From contig JADLZK010013179.1 of the NCBI GenBank assembly GCA_015847255.1, forward strand, positions 1 to 64,000: a stretch of DNA of 64,000 nucleotides, in the 5' to 3' direction. Positions 12,638 to 24,462 of this stretch are shown one piece after another. Origin of the DNA: Hyparrhenia diplandra (lineage: Eukaryota > Streptophyta > Magnoliopsida > Poales > Poaceae). The notes under the pieces are model-generated. The model was not told where the DNA came from and did no database searches. It saw nothing but the letters and a program-made list of their open reading frames with translations. A program made the position numbers and the translations under genes. How positions within the stretch are numbered: position 1 is the first letter of the stretch; each line of letters begins with the position of its first letter.

Positions 12638-13274
12638 CCTGATCGAACGTGTGCTTGATTATTTTATTTATGGCCGGCGATACGCTCCGGGGCAGGGGAA
12701 GGAGGCGCGCCCAGGGGATCTGCCAGAAAACTCATTCATCGTGTCGCCATCGATCGCGCGAGAATCATGATCGGTTCGTCTCTCCTGCAGAATCAAGATG
12801 AATGCTTTTGTAATCGATGTGTGCAGCAGAAGACCAAATTCTTGCACAATCAAGATGAATAGGGTGATCCGCCGAACAGAAGACCAAATTCTTGCAAAAG
12901 GGAATACAGTTGAATAGTTTTAAAACAATCACTGTTGCTGATGGACATTGAAACATGCATCGTCACCTGGAGTTTCTCCCAAATTCATCCATCAATCGAC
13001 GTTGAGAATTTTGCCATTCCCACCGTTTCATTCCCTCCCCGCCGTTGCGGCATGCCACTGGACCTCAATTGGGCCGAGACTATCGGCACCACACGGTCCA
13101 ACCCACCCACACGACTGACGACCCACCTAAAATAGACAGCACTGACCACCGTCCGATCTCTCTTTCCCTGGCTCGATCGACCGACGGACTCTCTTCCAGT
13201 TCCAGGTTCCGACCCGCCGCCGCATTTCGTCCGCCTGCCTCCCAAAAAAAAACCCACAAACCCACGAAAGAGAG
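12638..13274. promoter_or_regulatory. Shared divergent promoter region between CNGC and PORR genes
   Basis: The two start codons face away from each other across 637 bp, so the region must carry both promoters and both 5' UTRs. The half nearest CNGC is AT-rich, and a direct repeat of AGAAGACCAAATTCTTGCA occurs twice (about 12828-12846 and 12878-12896). The PORR side is C-rich. No unambiguous TATA box was found. Confidence 0.6.
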
Positions 13275-14547
13275 ATGCCTCTGCCGCCCCTGCCGCGGCT
13301 GCGGCGTTTGCCGGCGGCGCTTCTCGTGCCGGCGCGCGGGGCCTCCTCGAGGCGCGCGTCCCGTGGGTGCGGGACCGGGCCCTCGACCACGTCGTGGAGC
13401 GGGAGGCCCACCTGGTGCCGTTCCTCCTCACCAAGGACGCGCTCCTCGCCGCCACGCCGCCGCCGCACGCCGTGCCGCTGCACTCGCTGCCCTCCACCAT
13501 CCCGTTCCCGTACCGCCCGCTGCGCTTCCTGCGGGAATACCCCTCGGCGTTCGCGCTCTCGCCGCACCCCGTCGAGGTCTCCCCGACGCCCCGGCTCTCG
13601 GCGCTGCACGCCGCCGAGGCGCAGGTCGTCGACGCCACCCTCCCCGACGCCGCTGACCGCCTGCTCCGGCTGCTCATGCTCGCCCCCTCCCGCGCGCTCC
13701 CGCTCCGCCTCGTCGCGCGCCTCCGGTTCGACCTCGGCCTCGCGTCCGATTTCCAGCGCTCGCTGCTCCCCAACTACCCGGACTACTTCGCGCTCTCCCC
13801 GGACGGCAGCCTCCTCGAGCTCGTCTGCTACAGGAAGGACCTCGCCGTGTCGGCGATGCAGGCCTACGCGCAGCGCACCGGCGGCTACAAGGTTGGCGAC
13901 GCGGTCGCCTTCCCACTCTCCTTCCCCAGAGGATTCGAGCTGGACAAGAAGGTGCGCAAATGGCTGGACGAGTGGCAGAGGCTGCCGTACATCTCGCCCT
14001 ATGAGGATGGGTCGCACCTGGCGCCAAGGAGTGACATCACGGAGAAGAGGACCGTGGCAGTGCTGCACGAGGCCCTGAGTCTCACAGTGGGGAAGAAGAT
14101 GGAGAAGGAGGTGATGGTCAAGCTTGGGGAGGCGCTGCGGCTGCCACCGGGGTTCAGGAAGGTGGTGGCTAGGCACCCTGGGATTTTCTACCTGTCGCAC
14201 AAGCTGAGGACACAGACGGTAGTTCTCAGGGAATCATACCGAGGCATATGCTTGTGGACAAGCACCCCATGATGGGGATAAGGTATCAGTATCTGCATTT
14301 GATGCATATGGGAATGGAGGAGGTTGGAAAGGGCAAGGGCAAAGGTAGAAGGAGTAGTCGCAGTGAACAAAACATTGTGGACGAGTTTGGTGCCCCAGGG
14401 GAGGATGATGAAAATGAGGAGGAATATGATGATGAAGATGACGAAAACGAGGTGGACGAAGAAGACATGGAAGCAGGTGTTGTGTCCGAGGATCACGAGA
14501 GTGATGACGGCGTTGATGAGGATATGAAGGAACAAATTTCTCATTGA
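13275..14547 (+). CDS. PORR-domain organelle RNA-binding protein (WTF1/RPD1-type), frame-broken
   Basis: PORR (plant organelle RNA recognition) proteins bind organellar transcripts, mostly to promote group II intron splicing. The ATG at 13275 opens a short Arg/Pro/Ala-rich targeting sequence, followed by the signature VPWVRDRALDHVVEREAHL, the region around FLREYPSAF, and the C-terminal part of the domain (LPPGFRKVVARHPGIFYLSH, then MLVDKHPMMGIRYQYLHLM). The tail is Lys/Arg-rich and then strongly acidic (EDDENEEEYDDEDDENEVDEED), ending KEQISH at 14547. The corrected length is about 423 aa in a single exon. Two indels break the frame: a missing base near 13340 and two extra bases (AT) at about 14245-14248. 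The target organelle and RNA cannot be told from sequence. Confidence 0.9.
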
Positions 14548-17500
14548 TTTTTGAACTGGCAATCGCTATTTGCTTGTACATCTCTTTGTTTGGACTGCAT
14601 GAATGTGCAGGGAACACAGAAATACAGATGTACAATCGACTCTGGTGTCAGGTAGAAACCCTATTAGAAGATAGAGCATGTTTTTGTTTAACTCAATTGT
14701 GAAGTACTTAGTGACATTCAAGTGTATCCTTTATTGTTGTATCACCGTGGCTTCACATAAGTTACTCATCTAAGAGCTGACAACAATTGCCATTTCTACT
14801 GCATTATGCAGTTGTCAGTTAGGTATAATATAATCAATATTCAATAATATAGTTTGGTTTTACTGCAGAGATGAAATCCTTTACTCAATTAACTACTACC
14901 CCAATTTTCATACCTATGCGGTTTGTGATCACTTAGTTTTGGTTTTGGTATTCCATTCTGTTCACTATCGCACATTCATATTCTATTCTGTACCTTTGAG
15001 GGAAGCTCTTGTGTTTAAAGGCGTCTATGATGACATGATACCAGATATAGAAGGTTCTGTCCACTTGCCAGTCAAACGAGTGCATTTTGAGTTTAAGATG
15101 TTTGAATAGGGAGACAATTAGTATATATCCTGTATGTGACATGACTGCAGTACAAAGGCATCTCATGATTTCCAATTAACTGTTTTTTGATAGATGGCTA
15201 GCCTGTATTTTTGAAAAAAAAAAAAAGATTTATGACTTTGGTTGTCTTATACTAGAGTTCAGTATATATAGTGTCAACTTATTTCACCTGAGGACCACTA
15301 GATTTAGGAATTTGAAATGTGATGGACCGGCTTGATTATGTATCTTATGTTTTCCTTCCTTTTTCCTCAATGTATAATCGAATCCCAGAGTGCTCAACGC
15401 TAAACCATCCTTATTGTTTTTGCAACATTTCAAAGATAGCCAACCATATTATTTTTGCAACATTTCAAAGATATGCCACTAGATATTATTATTTTTTGAA
15501 AATATTAGTGATTGTTTTAAGTTAACAAGAAGTTTAACAGATATTGCTACGATCTAGTGTTATTTTTTTCCTAACCTTTTTTAGGTTAATATACTGGATG
15601 GAGAAATTGCAGGTGCTGAAGTAGATCCAGCATCCTGAAGCTGTGTTTTGCTATAAATGTTGACCTTGTGCTTAATTTTGATTCCATTGTATATTAGGTA
15701 CCTGAAAACCTAGATTGGTATGTGCACATTTTTGCTCTTCTACTGTCTTTTTGTCTGTTTCTTTCTTTCTATATGTTTTTTCACTTTCATATGAGTCATA
15801 TATTGCATATGTAGTAAATTGTAGCCTTCTATATGTTTCTTTTTTTTTTTTTTTTTTTGCTATATGATTTTGCTGGTTCATGTTACCAGGTTAGTTAGTG
15901 AACAAAAGTTACAATCAGATCTTGTTACAGTTTCAGGCCAATATTGTTAATGTAGTGCTCTCTGTCTGGCTGGAAGGAACGATCATATGAATGTGTCCTA
16001 GCAAAACATGAATAAGCTGGAACCTCAGGCAAAGTTGACATCACTAGAGAATTTATAAATTTTCCCTTTGTGAAATCACCATTTGATTCCTTGTTTGCCA
16101 AAAATACAATGTCCATAAAACCTGATAGTCAGCAAGGTCATTCTCTCAGTCTCACTGATGCTCAAAACTAGGGTATATCATCTGAAACTTGACTGTAGTC
16201 CATGTATAATTAATTATTTTCAGACAAAACAGAATGTTTCAAAATCATATTGGTGATCGCACCATTCAAAACTTATACGAGTGACACAGAGAACAATTCC
16301 CCTGCTGATGTTGATCCCAGTTGTTTTTATGCATTAGCCATATGATCTGAAATGGTTAGATGTCAAAAGCCATTTCTTTGTGTCTTACATGGCAGTTCAT
16401 TTGCTTTACATTGCTATAATACACCAGCACACATGAATAATTTTGACAGATTTTAGAGTTTTAACAGATTTACTGTGCTTTTCAAAGTGTGCTTTTGAAC
16501 TTGAATGCTCTATGCTGAGTAAGAACTTCAAGGGCAGCGAAATAGTTCTATATGAGCAATCTTTTTGCTTAGTCTTGTCTCAATATTGGAAACAGATTAG
16601 ATAGATAAGCTGATGCATAGTTAAGATACTACATCCGTGGCCACTTATTTGATTTCCTCCCTCACATCATGAGCTATGCTGGTCCAACAACTATATTGCC
16701 TGTCATGAATAACATATTTAGCAATAGGTTCTGCCTAAAAATTAGCAATGTTGGTCCTATATATGTTTTTTTGGAGTTACATTAGGGATTTCGCTCATCT
16801 GAGCTTGTTCTTCATGATTTGTATCACTGTGATTCAGTAATATCAATATGCATGTGATACCTTTTGCTTTCTCTTTTGCCATACAGGTGAGGAGCAAGAA
16901 AGCTAGCAATTTCAAAAGTGCACCGCTCTTATGTTAGACCGCAGTAAGAAATCTTTCCCATTGTAACCAAATTCTAGAATCTAGATCCGTGGCAGAATAC
17001 TGAGGAGCCTTTCAGAGCGTTTTGCAACTGAAACTGAATAAAGCATATCTTTCGGTGTTTTGTTTCTATATGTTAAAATTTGAAAATTCAATCTAAAAAG
17101 AACACTACACACTGGGTGTAACATGTTACTCAGTTACTTATTCTCAAACTGGATGGGTTCTCATTCTTTTTCTCACCTTGGATTGCTGAGGGTTTAGTGG
17201 GAGGGTCTGTTACTGTGAAAAAGAATATATGTTCAGTTGTAAGTTGAAAGTTACTATTGATTTGCTTGGTAAATTTCTCTTATAGTCCCATTCTTCTGCA
17301 TATTTAGTTGATTATTCGATTGGAAATACCAAATAGGCAACAAAGGTGATGGTGAAGAAATAGCTTTGACACATTCATTGTATTGTCATCTTTTTTTTTT
17401 AACTGAAACATTTACAAATTGTTTCCTTCAGTTGAGAAGGTGAGATAGATCAGATTTCCACTGAAAAAGTATAAGGCCTAAACATAAAAGAGACTTACAT

Positions 17501-18755
17501 GTGTTAGCCATAGGGTCCATAGTCACATAAAACAGGGTTGAAGGCATCGACCCTCAACCTGGTAACGTCGACCCCAGCCCGAGTATGTGGGGTTATTTGT
17601 GACTATGGAATTTATTTGGTGATTTTTTGTTTTACTTTCACATGCATACCTAAGTGTTTCACAGATAAGTATCCTTCCATGCATTACCAAAGTGAGAGAA
17701 TAACAACTCCACTTTTGTAGCATGTTTTTTTTTTGTTTGAATCACTTTTGTAGCCTGTCATGTAAATTAATTGTTCCAATATTACAACCATGCAGTAAGA
17801 TTGCTCATTCTGAGTCAGATAAAGGTGTCAGCGCCACTAATCATGAGAGTTGCTCACCTTTATAGTGTATAATGTATCCAAGGATCCTTTCTTCATTTTT
17901 TTTCTTTGTGAATAATTGTAATGATATTCTCAATAGCATATTATTCTTTGATTCTTTGTGTGTCACTGCGTCACCCTTACCTTATATATCAATATATGTT
18001 TCATTCTGTTTAAAAGGATTCATAAAAAAAAATATTGCAAACCTCGGCATCGACATCATATAGCTCTACTTTGCTCTAAAGTAGTAGTATTTGCAAAACT
18101 AAACTGGCATATGGTGCTTGCATTCCAAGGAGCTACAAAGGGAGAAAGGATTCTGCGAAGTGTACTTAGTTGCATTTGACTGACATTTGTTGATGTTAAC
18201 ATAGTGTAACATGTAACAATCCATTTGCGGTCTTAATTCTGTAGGTGCCTTGAAGGGACACCTTTAATATTTCTAGAACAAACCATAACTGAAGCACATC
18301 AAGTTCGTCGATAGTACTATACCAGAAAAGGATTTTTTTTTTTTAATTAATATTGTTCCATTTTCTTTCTGTAACATAGGCACTGCTCACTGCTAATGTT
18401 TTCCTTTGTTCTTTACAATGGTAAGGAAATGAAGCAGGTTCTGGTGGCTTGGACTTGTTATGTTATGTAGATTATCCATCCAAAATCTTGTGACAAATAT
18501 GTTCTACCAAAATTACTGGATGCATGATATAAACTGAATAACATCTCTAGGAGACTAGGAAAAAACTTACCAGGAATATTCAGCTCCCACAACCCTTTGT
18601 TTGGATTTGAGACTCTAGATGTACAACAGGCTCAGATTCTTTTCATGGCCACTTCTTATGGATAGGCTAAACACAATGAACATCCTAAAGAGGAAGAAGC
18701 ATAAACTAGAAGGCAAGCAACTATAATTGTGCTCTATGCAGCAACAACGTCGAAG
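14548..18755. other. Gene-poor AT-rich stretch downstream of the PORR gene
   Basis: About 4.2 kb of low-GC DNA. The beginning is probably the PORR 3' UTR. Open frames are short, with no domain or codon bias. Homopolymer runs (for example T at 15839-15858) are frequent. No TE coding sequence, RNA gene or clean inverted repeat was recognised. Confidence 0.5.
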
Positions 18756-18815
18756 AAACTGCCTTCACTTTTTTTTTTTTTTTTTTATATATATATAAAA
18801 AACTGCCTTCACTTT
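18756..18815. repeat. 15-bp direct repeat flanking a T-run and TA microsatellite
   Basis: AACTGCCTTCACTTT occurs at about 18756 and again at about 18801. The two copies enclose a long T run followed by (TA)n and A5. This resembles a small insertion with a target duplication, or slippage and duplication at a microsatellite. It sits immediately before the LINE fragment. Confidence 0.5.
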
Positions 18816-19200
18816 GTTCTTCAGCTGCCCCTTCAGTCAAGCCTATTGGCAGATCTTAGGAATTCACTGGGACTTAGCAGGAGATTTTGTTTTTCCAAAT
18901 AATGAGACAAGCAAAACAGCAGTTCTGACACTCCTTTATGGAGATCTTCATCATTGCTGCTTGGCAGATTTCGAAGCAAAGAAACAACTTCATCTTTGAC
19001 AAGGGTTGTCCTTCCCTGGAGTCTTGGAAGCGCCTCTCCTAGTGTCGTAGGTCTCCTTTGTGTTTTTGGCTTGGGTAAAGCCTCCCCTTTTTGCAGTCTC
19101 TTTTTTTTTTTACCATTAAATCTCTACAGTGGGGGCCCCCTGCTGTATTTTATGCTCAAAAAAATACAGTTATGTTATGTGAAAATCATATAAAAGCATG
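18810..19200 (+). mobile_element. LINE (L1-type) ORF2 C-terminal fragment, degenerate
   Basis: The translation CPFSQAYWQILGIHWDL, followed in another frame by FMEIFIIAAWQISKQRNNFIF, matches the zf-RVT zinc-binding C-terminus of plant L1 ORF2. This region normally follows the reverse transcriptase. The next part (about 19090-19170) reads like the L1 terminus (NLYSGGPLLYFML). Frames shift between segments, so it is a dead fragment. No tail or target duplication could be assigned. Confidence 0.65.
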
Positions 19201-20403
19201 TTCATTTACATGGCAGGGCAGGCTAAGTTGTATGGCTGACAAGGTAAGAAATAGCATATGTAATCATCAGTGCAGTTGTTTAATACTTTCCAGTTGAATT
19301 CTGCCATGTGATTAATCACCTGCTAAAGAAACAAAGTACTTGATGAAAAAGGAAAATAAAAGGTGTTCCATTTGGATCTGTAGTTGCTATCCCAAAAGCA
19401 ATAAAATCAAGATACTGTGTGGCATTTGCATTAAACACCATCTGTACATGCAATATCCTTCCCTCAAACACCATGTGTACTGCTGGAGTACTGGGCACTT
19501 CTTAGTCAGCTTAGCTGTCTATTCTGCTGATACCGAGTCACGCTTTCAAGTAGTACATTTTTGAACCTACATGCTAAACATTCTAAATGTCCTTTCCATT
19601 TAACTTTGAATTATGAAGTTTTAGTTTGTAGAAGTTCTGATATGCACATTCTGCAGTCTCGTGTCTTGTTCTTATAACTTGATGACTCAGTGATTATAAT
19701 GATCTTCGTTTTCCTAGTCAGTATATTTTGCATAACAGTTACATAATTACATCGTTTTGGTCCTTCGTTTCCACTGGTTAAACTGAAGAATAAACTACTT
19801 CTACACTAGTTGCAGCAGTCCTGTTTAATATCTTTAGATGCATGGTATGGGTTCGGATTTTTTCTGGAAACAGGTATGGATTCAGACTTTAGAGTTTATT
19901 ATCTTACATTCATCAGTATCCTTGATACAGACACTTGCACTCTTGTTGCCATTTTATTGTATCCTTCTACCATATATAGACTCTGTAAGACTGTAACTGT
20001 GTCTGTAGATACTCATATCTGTCCAAACTTCACGCATTTTTTTTTATCTCATCAATTGAATGCAGAGATGTCATATTTCAAACTTTTTGGTGGTTGGTTC
20101 TAGTTGTAATCCCAACTCCACTGTTTCAGAACTGATACTATTATAGACAAAAAGGCACTTCAAATTGGTTGTGCCACTTGTGTTCCTCTGTCCAGACTAC
20201 CTTAGACTATCTGTTGGACTATCTCTCCAGTGTTCACTCCACCACCTAACTCGTTTTCTTGGCATTCTGGAGAAATAATTTTTTTATTGTTCTTTCTGTG
20301 GCCACTAACCGAAACACTATGCAGTCAAAGATAAACACAGTCAGGTCCGCACACAAAAGAAACACTCACCTACTACTGACTCCCCATTTGTCTCGGTTCT
20401 TTA
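19201..20403. other. Intergenic, nothing recognised
   Basis: About 1.2 kb of AT-rich sequence with short open frames only. No conserved domain, inverted repeat or RNA gene signature was noticed. Confidence 0.5.
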
Positions 20404-21170
20404 CTTTGTTCAATTGAGTCGTGGCATATAACATGGATTTCCCTTTAGGTCACCAGATACCCTGTCCTGATTTATTGGGCACAACCATGTGACTGAGCAA
20501 ACTATTGGGGAGAATAAGTACTACCAGGTGATACAACCACAGTGTCATCTGCAGATCGAACGATGGTCAATGAATTGAATTCCATCTCCATGTGCAACTG
20601 CCTAGCCTATAGCATGAACTGAGCACCAATGCCTGATCAAAGCATGCAAGTCTCCAGTTCACCTGCGCCAACTGCGGAGATTGATTTTGACAGGGATCTT
20701 CCCGGCGGTTTGTATTTGTGCACCCCCAGAATGTGAGCATTGACTGATTCCTGGTCCTAAAGATCCAAGTCCAAGCTCCAAATGTATCTTCAAGGTTGTG
20801 TTCTCATCTCACAGTTTCTGATTTGGTATTCTAAACGTGGACTAACATTTCACGTTCTTCTTCCAGGGTTAACAGGTTGAATCGATGCAGACTGCGATCT
20901 CCATCGGTCGTATCTTTTCCTTCGATTAACTGGGTCATGACATATAACATGGGTTTCCCGGATACCCTGTCTGTCCTCACTCGCTGGGCATCAGTGCATC
21001 ACACCATGTGACTGAGCACCAGACTGCTGGTGCTGGGCAGTAACTACCAACTGATAGATACTATCATACATCAGTGTCCCTGGCAGATAGACAGTGAGCT
21101 CCATCTCCATGTGCAGTTGCCGCTCCTCTAGCACGGACGCAGCATCAATGCCTGCTCACTTTGCTCAGGG
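20404..21170. repeat. Diverged tandem duplication, period about 516-519 bp
   Basis: Two similar blocks lie at 20404-20660 and 20922-21170. Shared anchors are CATATAACATGG/CATATAACATGGG (20425 and 20941), ACCATGTGACTGAGCA in both, and CCATCTCCATGTGCA (20582 and 21101). Many substitutions and small indels separate them, so the duplication is old. No coding content was recognised. Confidence 0.65.
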
Positions 21171-22872
21171 CATATTGCCGTGTCTCCCTACATGGACACA
21201 GATCAAGCATGTCTCGTGTGAAGGGTCCCAGCAAATATCTTCGAGGTTAATGTTGATGTCGTCAAGGATCTGGACATGGCTCATATTCTGGTTCCGAAGA
21301 CCCATCCATGCACAAAGGTGCCTTAAGGTTAGTAATAGTATTCACGTAGTCCAGAATCTGAACACGAGATACTTTGGTTGCCAAGATATTCCATGCCCAA
21401 CATCCATGTTTCCTGGGCCACAAAGTAGGGCCGCGCCATGTGCTGAAAGTGTTACATCTCGCCAAGGATCCCCTGTTCTTCGCGACGGCCAACTGATAAC
21501 CAACCCGGGGACACATTCACTCACCAGTCTGCTGCCTGTCTGATTCGGTCAAGAAACTGTTTGTGGCCCCAAGCTCAGTCAGACTGGAGTAGGACCTGCC
21601 GTTGGACTTAAACAAGCATTTTCTCCGTGTCATCAGATGCACAAGGTCATTATCTTAGAAGACTGCAATTAGTGGAACCAATGAGAGGGGCCAGAACGCC
21701 CATGCATAATTGAGATGAGATGGGATGTGACATGCCACCACCAGAAGTCCAGGACCGACGTCTCCTCCTCCACATAAACGGGGCATCCGGCGGCCGGTAG
21801 CAAGCATATCTCTGTCGTCGAGACTCGTCGTGGACTCAAATCCTGGACCTGGGACTCCGGCTACCTAAGCTACTCAGCAGTTGTTTTATGCTGCTCTAGC
21901 CTCCTAGTGTTTGGTGCCGGGGCATTTTCCTAAGCTACTTGCGGATCATGCAGCTACCCGACTGGCTAGTGGCTACTTGGGCACAAACTCTAGCACTGGG
22001 AAGGTAATATTCGGACTAATCGGAGCTGCATGATTCGTCATTTGGTCAGGTTTTGGGACTTGGAAGTCTTGATTTGCTGCTGACTGGAGCCTGCAGGCCA
22101 CAAGTACTGGAGGAATCCTGCGTAGTGGTAGAAAGATCGATTGAGATCGGAGTTGCACAGCATTGGTCCTTGTGATTTCCAGGGATAGAGCCGAGGACAT
22201 GGGGAATCAACGTCCTGCATTAGCACCTCATGGACACCCAGCCTCACATTTTAAAATATCCGTTAACTACTAGATTGATTCTGGTTAGGTCATCAGTAGC
22301 AATTTCTGGCCGGTGACAAATGCCAGATGGCGTATTTTTATAATTTATTATTATGGGAGATCAAGTTTCTGCGGATCAAACAATGGATATCTTCCAGCTC
22401 AGCTGTGCCAAGTTCATGAGCCACGTAGAGATCTACATAGATCGAAAGCACCCAGTCGTTTTCTTCAGAACACGCATGCGGGGGCTGATCAAGTGTTTGG
22501 CTGCGTTGGATTGTGCATTGCTTGAGCCAGAAAGTGCGGAGTAAAGAAATGTTGTGGGAATCCTGCGTCGAAAAGCAGGACCTAATAAGATGGTCTCAAA
22601 CCTTCCAAGAGATGACGTTCCATCTCGAATTCTCTTTTTATTCGGCCGGAGATGGCATCACTGCATACGTACTCAAACATTCCAGCAACGGTTGCTTTTG
22701 GTACGTACTCTAGTCTTTTCTTCAAGGTATTTTTTCTTCAAGGTATTTAAGTCATTTAATTGCTATCTACGCTTATGATGATGGTCGTTCATGCTTTTAG
22801 TTGTCGTCATTGTAAATCAATGATTGCAGAGTTTGGCCATCGGCTCCTCTAAAAAACTGGCCTTTTTAGCTT
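21171..22872. other. Intergenic with one small open frame of unknown nature
   Basis: About 1.7 kb of mixed composition. A small open frame at 22353-22544 (plus, 63 codons; includes DIFQLSCAKFMSHVEIY) has protein-like composition but no recognised family. It might be a captured gene fragment. Other frames look random. Confidence 0.4.
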
Positions 22873-23410
22873 TGTTTAATCAGTGGTTATCTAAATTTCT
22901 TTCCAAAGTTACACGTGTGGAAAATTTAGCCAGCTTTATGTTTGGCATGAAGTTATATATTGTGATGTCACTAATTTTCTTTCCCCAGAGGATGGCAAAG
23001 AGATTCACTGTAATTATAAAAAACTTGACCTACGGGGAAAAAATCGTTCCAGTGAAATCACATTGAGGGCCCATTTGGATCATTCATCTAACGGATTGGT
23101 GGGGATTCTAATTTAGGCCAGTTCTTTTCCCCATTCGTCTTTGTTTAATTTCATTGGTTATCTCGCTTTCTTTCCAAAGTTTTACACTATAGGGAAAGCA
23201 CAGCACGTGTGGAAATGTGGAAAATTTAGCCAGCTTTATGTTTGGCATGAAGTTATATATTGTGATGTCACTAATTTTTATCCCCAGAGGATGGCAAATA
23301 GATTCACTGTAATTATAAAAAACTTGACCTATGAGGAAAAAAATCATTCCGGTGAAATCATATTGAGGGCCCGTTTGGATCATTCATTCCCCTCTAACGG
23401 ATTGGAGGGG
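22873..23410. repeat. Tandem duplication of about 300 bp
   Basis: The block at about 22873-23110 is repeated at about 23141-23410, with AAAATTTAGCCAGCTTTATG at 22921 and 23221, exactly 300 bp apart. Identity is high, including GAGGATGGCAAA and TTATAAAAAACTTGACCTA. Both copies end in GGGCCC(A/G)TTTGGATCATTC, a sequence reminiscent of grass DNA-transposon termini. Confidence 0.75.
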
Positions 23411-24137
23411 ATTGAGGAGTAATATAGTTTAGTTCTACCTGTGTTCCCGTTCGTAATAAATTGATAGCAAGATTTCATTGGCTGCAATGAGATACAACAA
23501 TGCACTAGTGCTTCCTCTCTCCAGTATCGAACAGAGTCCTAGAAGGCTCCCTCTCTCAACCACACTTACCTAGGTAGTACACATGTTCTATGCTTTTCCT
23601 ACTTTTTGATTTTCCCCTTTGAGGATGCCCTAAGAACAAAGAAGGGAGGAAAAGATCGAGCGATACCACTTGTTTGATGTCATCTATCTTTTCCCCTATC
23701 AAGTTGTTTTATTGATGTCTACAAGGATCCATTCATGTATAGGGTTCCTTTACAACGATGAGAGAACTTCACCAAAAATGAAGTTACAAATTGTGTGTTC
23801 TTATCTATCTTCTTTTTCTGTGACGTAAATTCTCCCAATACGTGCTTTGTTAGTTGGTTGCTTCGACACATCAGCAACTAGTTAAGCAATAATTGGCCAA
23901 ACATCAAAGCCTATTTGAAAAGTGCTGGGACCTAACAGTAGGATTATCCTAGTTCACCTTAACACCGTTGCACTAATATATATATAAACACTGTAGTATA
24001 CGTAAACAAAGGCACGTCTGCGAGATAATGACAAGGACTGCCCCTGTATACCCGCTCGCAGCTTTGCAGCATTTGCATGCGCGCTTTGCACACTGCTGCA
24101 TTTAAAAAGTGGCCTCTTTACGCAGACATATAACTAA

Positions 24138-24453
24138 GAGTAAAATGCACCATGAGTCCTCTCGCATCATTCAACTTTCAAACTTTGTCCTCAAACTTTC
24201 ACCTTCTCTCATTTGCATGTCCTCGCGCTTTGCACATCCTCAAACTTTGCGATTATTTGTCCCATATGCCCACGTGGCGCCTCGATTGGTCATGCATGTT
24301 GTTTAGGGTGAATGACCAACCGAGGCGCCACGTCGCACATGGGCGACGAACCTAGATAGTTGAAGTAGCTTTGAGGACCTTGATTGATTTAAAAGTTTGA
24401 GGGCGTAGATGAGAGGGAGCGAATAGTTTGAGCGACTAAAGTGCATTTTACTC
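24138..24453. mobile_element. Mutator-like foldback MITE with 9-bp target duplication
   Basis: The 316-bp element starts GAGTAAAATGCAC and ends with the exact inverse GTGCATTTTACTC. It is flanked by perfect 9-bp direct repeats TATAACTAA at 24129-24137 and 24454-24462; a 9-bp duplication is characteristic of Mutator-superfamily insertion. The interior is also inverted: ACGTGGCGCCTCG at about 24273 mirrors CGAGGCGCCACGT at about 24321, so most of the element could form one hairpin. It has no coding capacity. Confidence 0.9.
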
Positions 24454-24462
24454 TATAACTAA

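Noticed and set aside
12985..14200. Long minus-strand frames opposite the PORR gene
   Set aside because: They are Arg/Gly/Glu-rich shadows of the GC-rich plus-strand exon with no domain, whereas the plus strand encodes recognisable PORR sequence.
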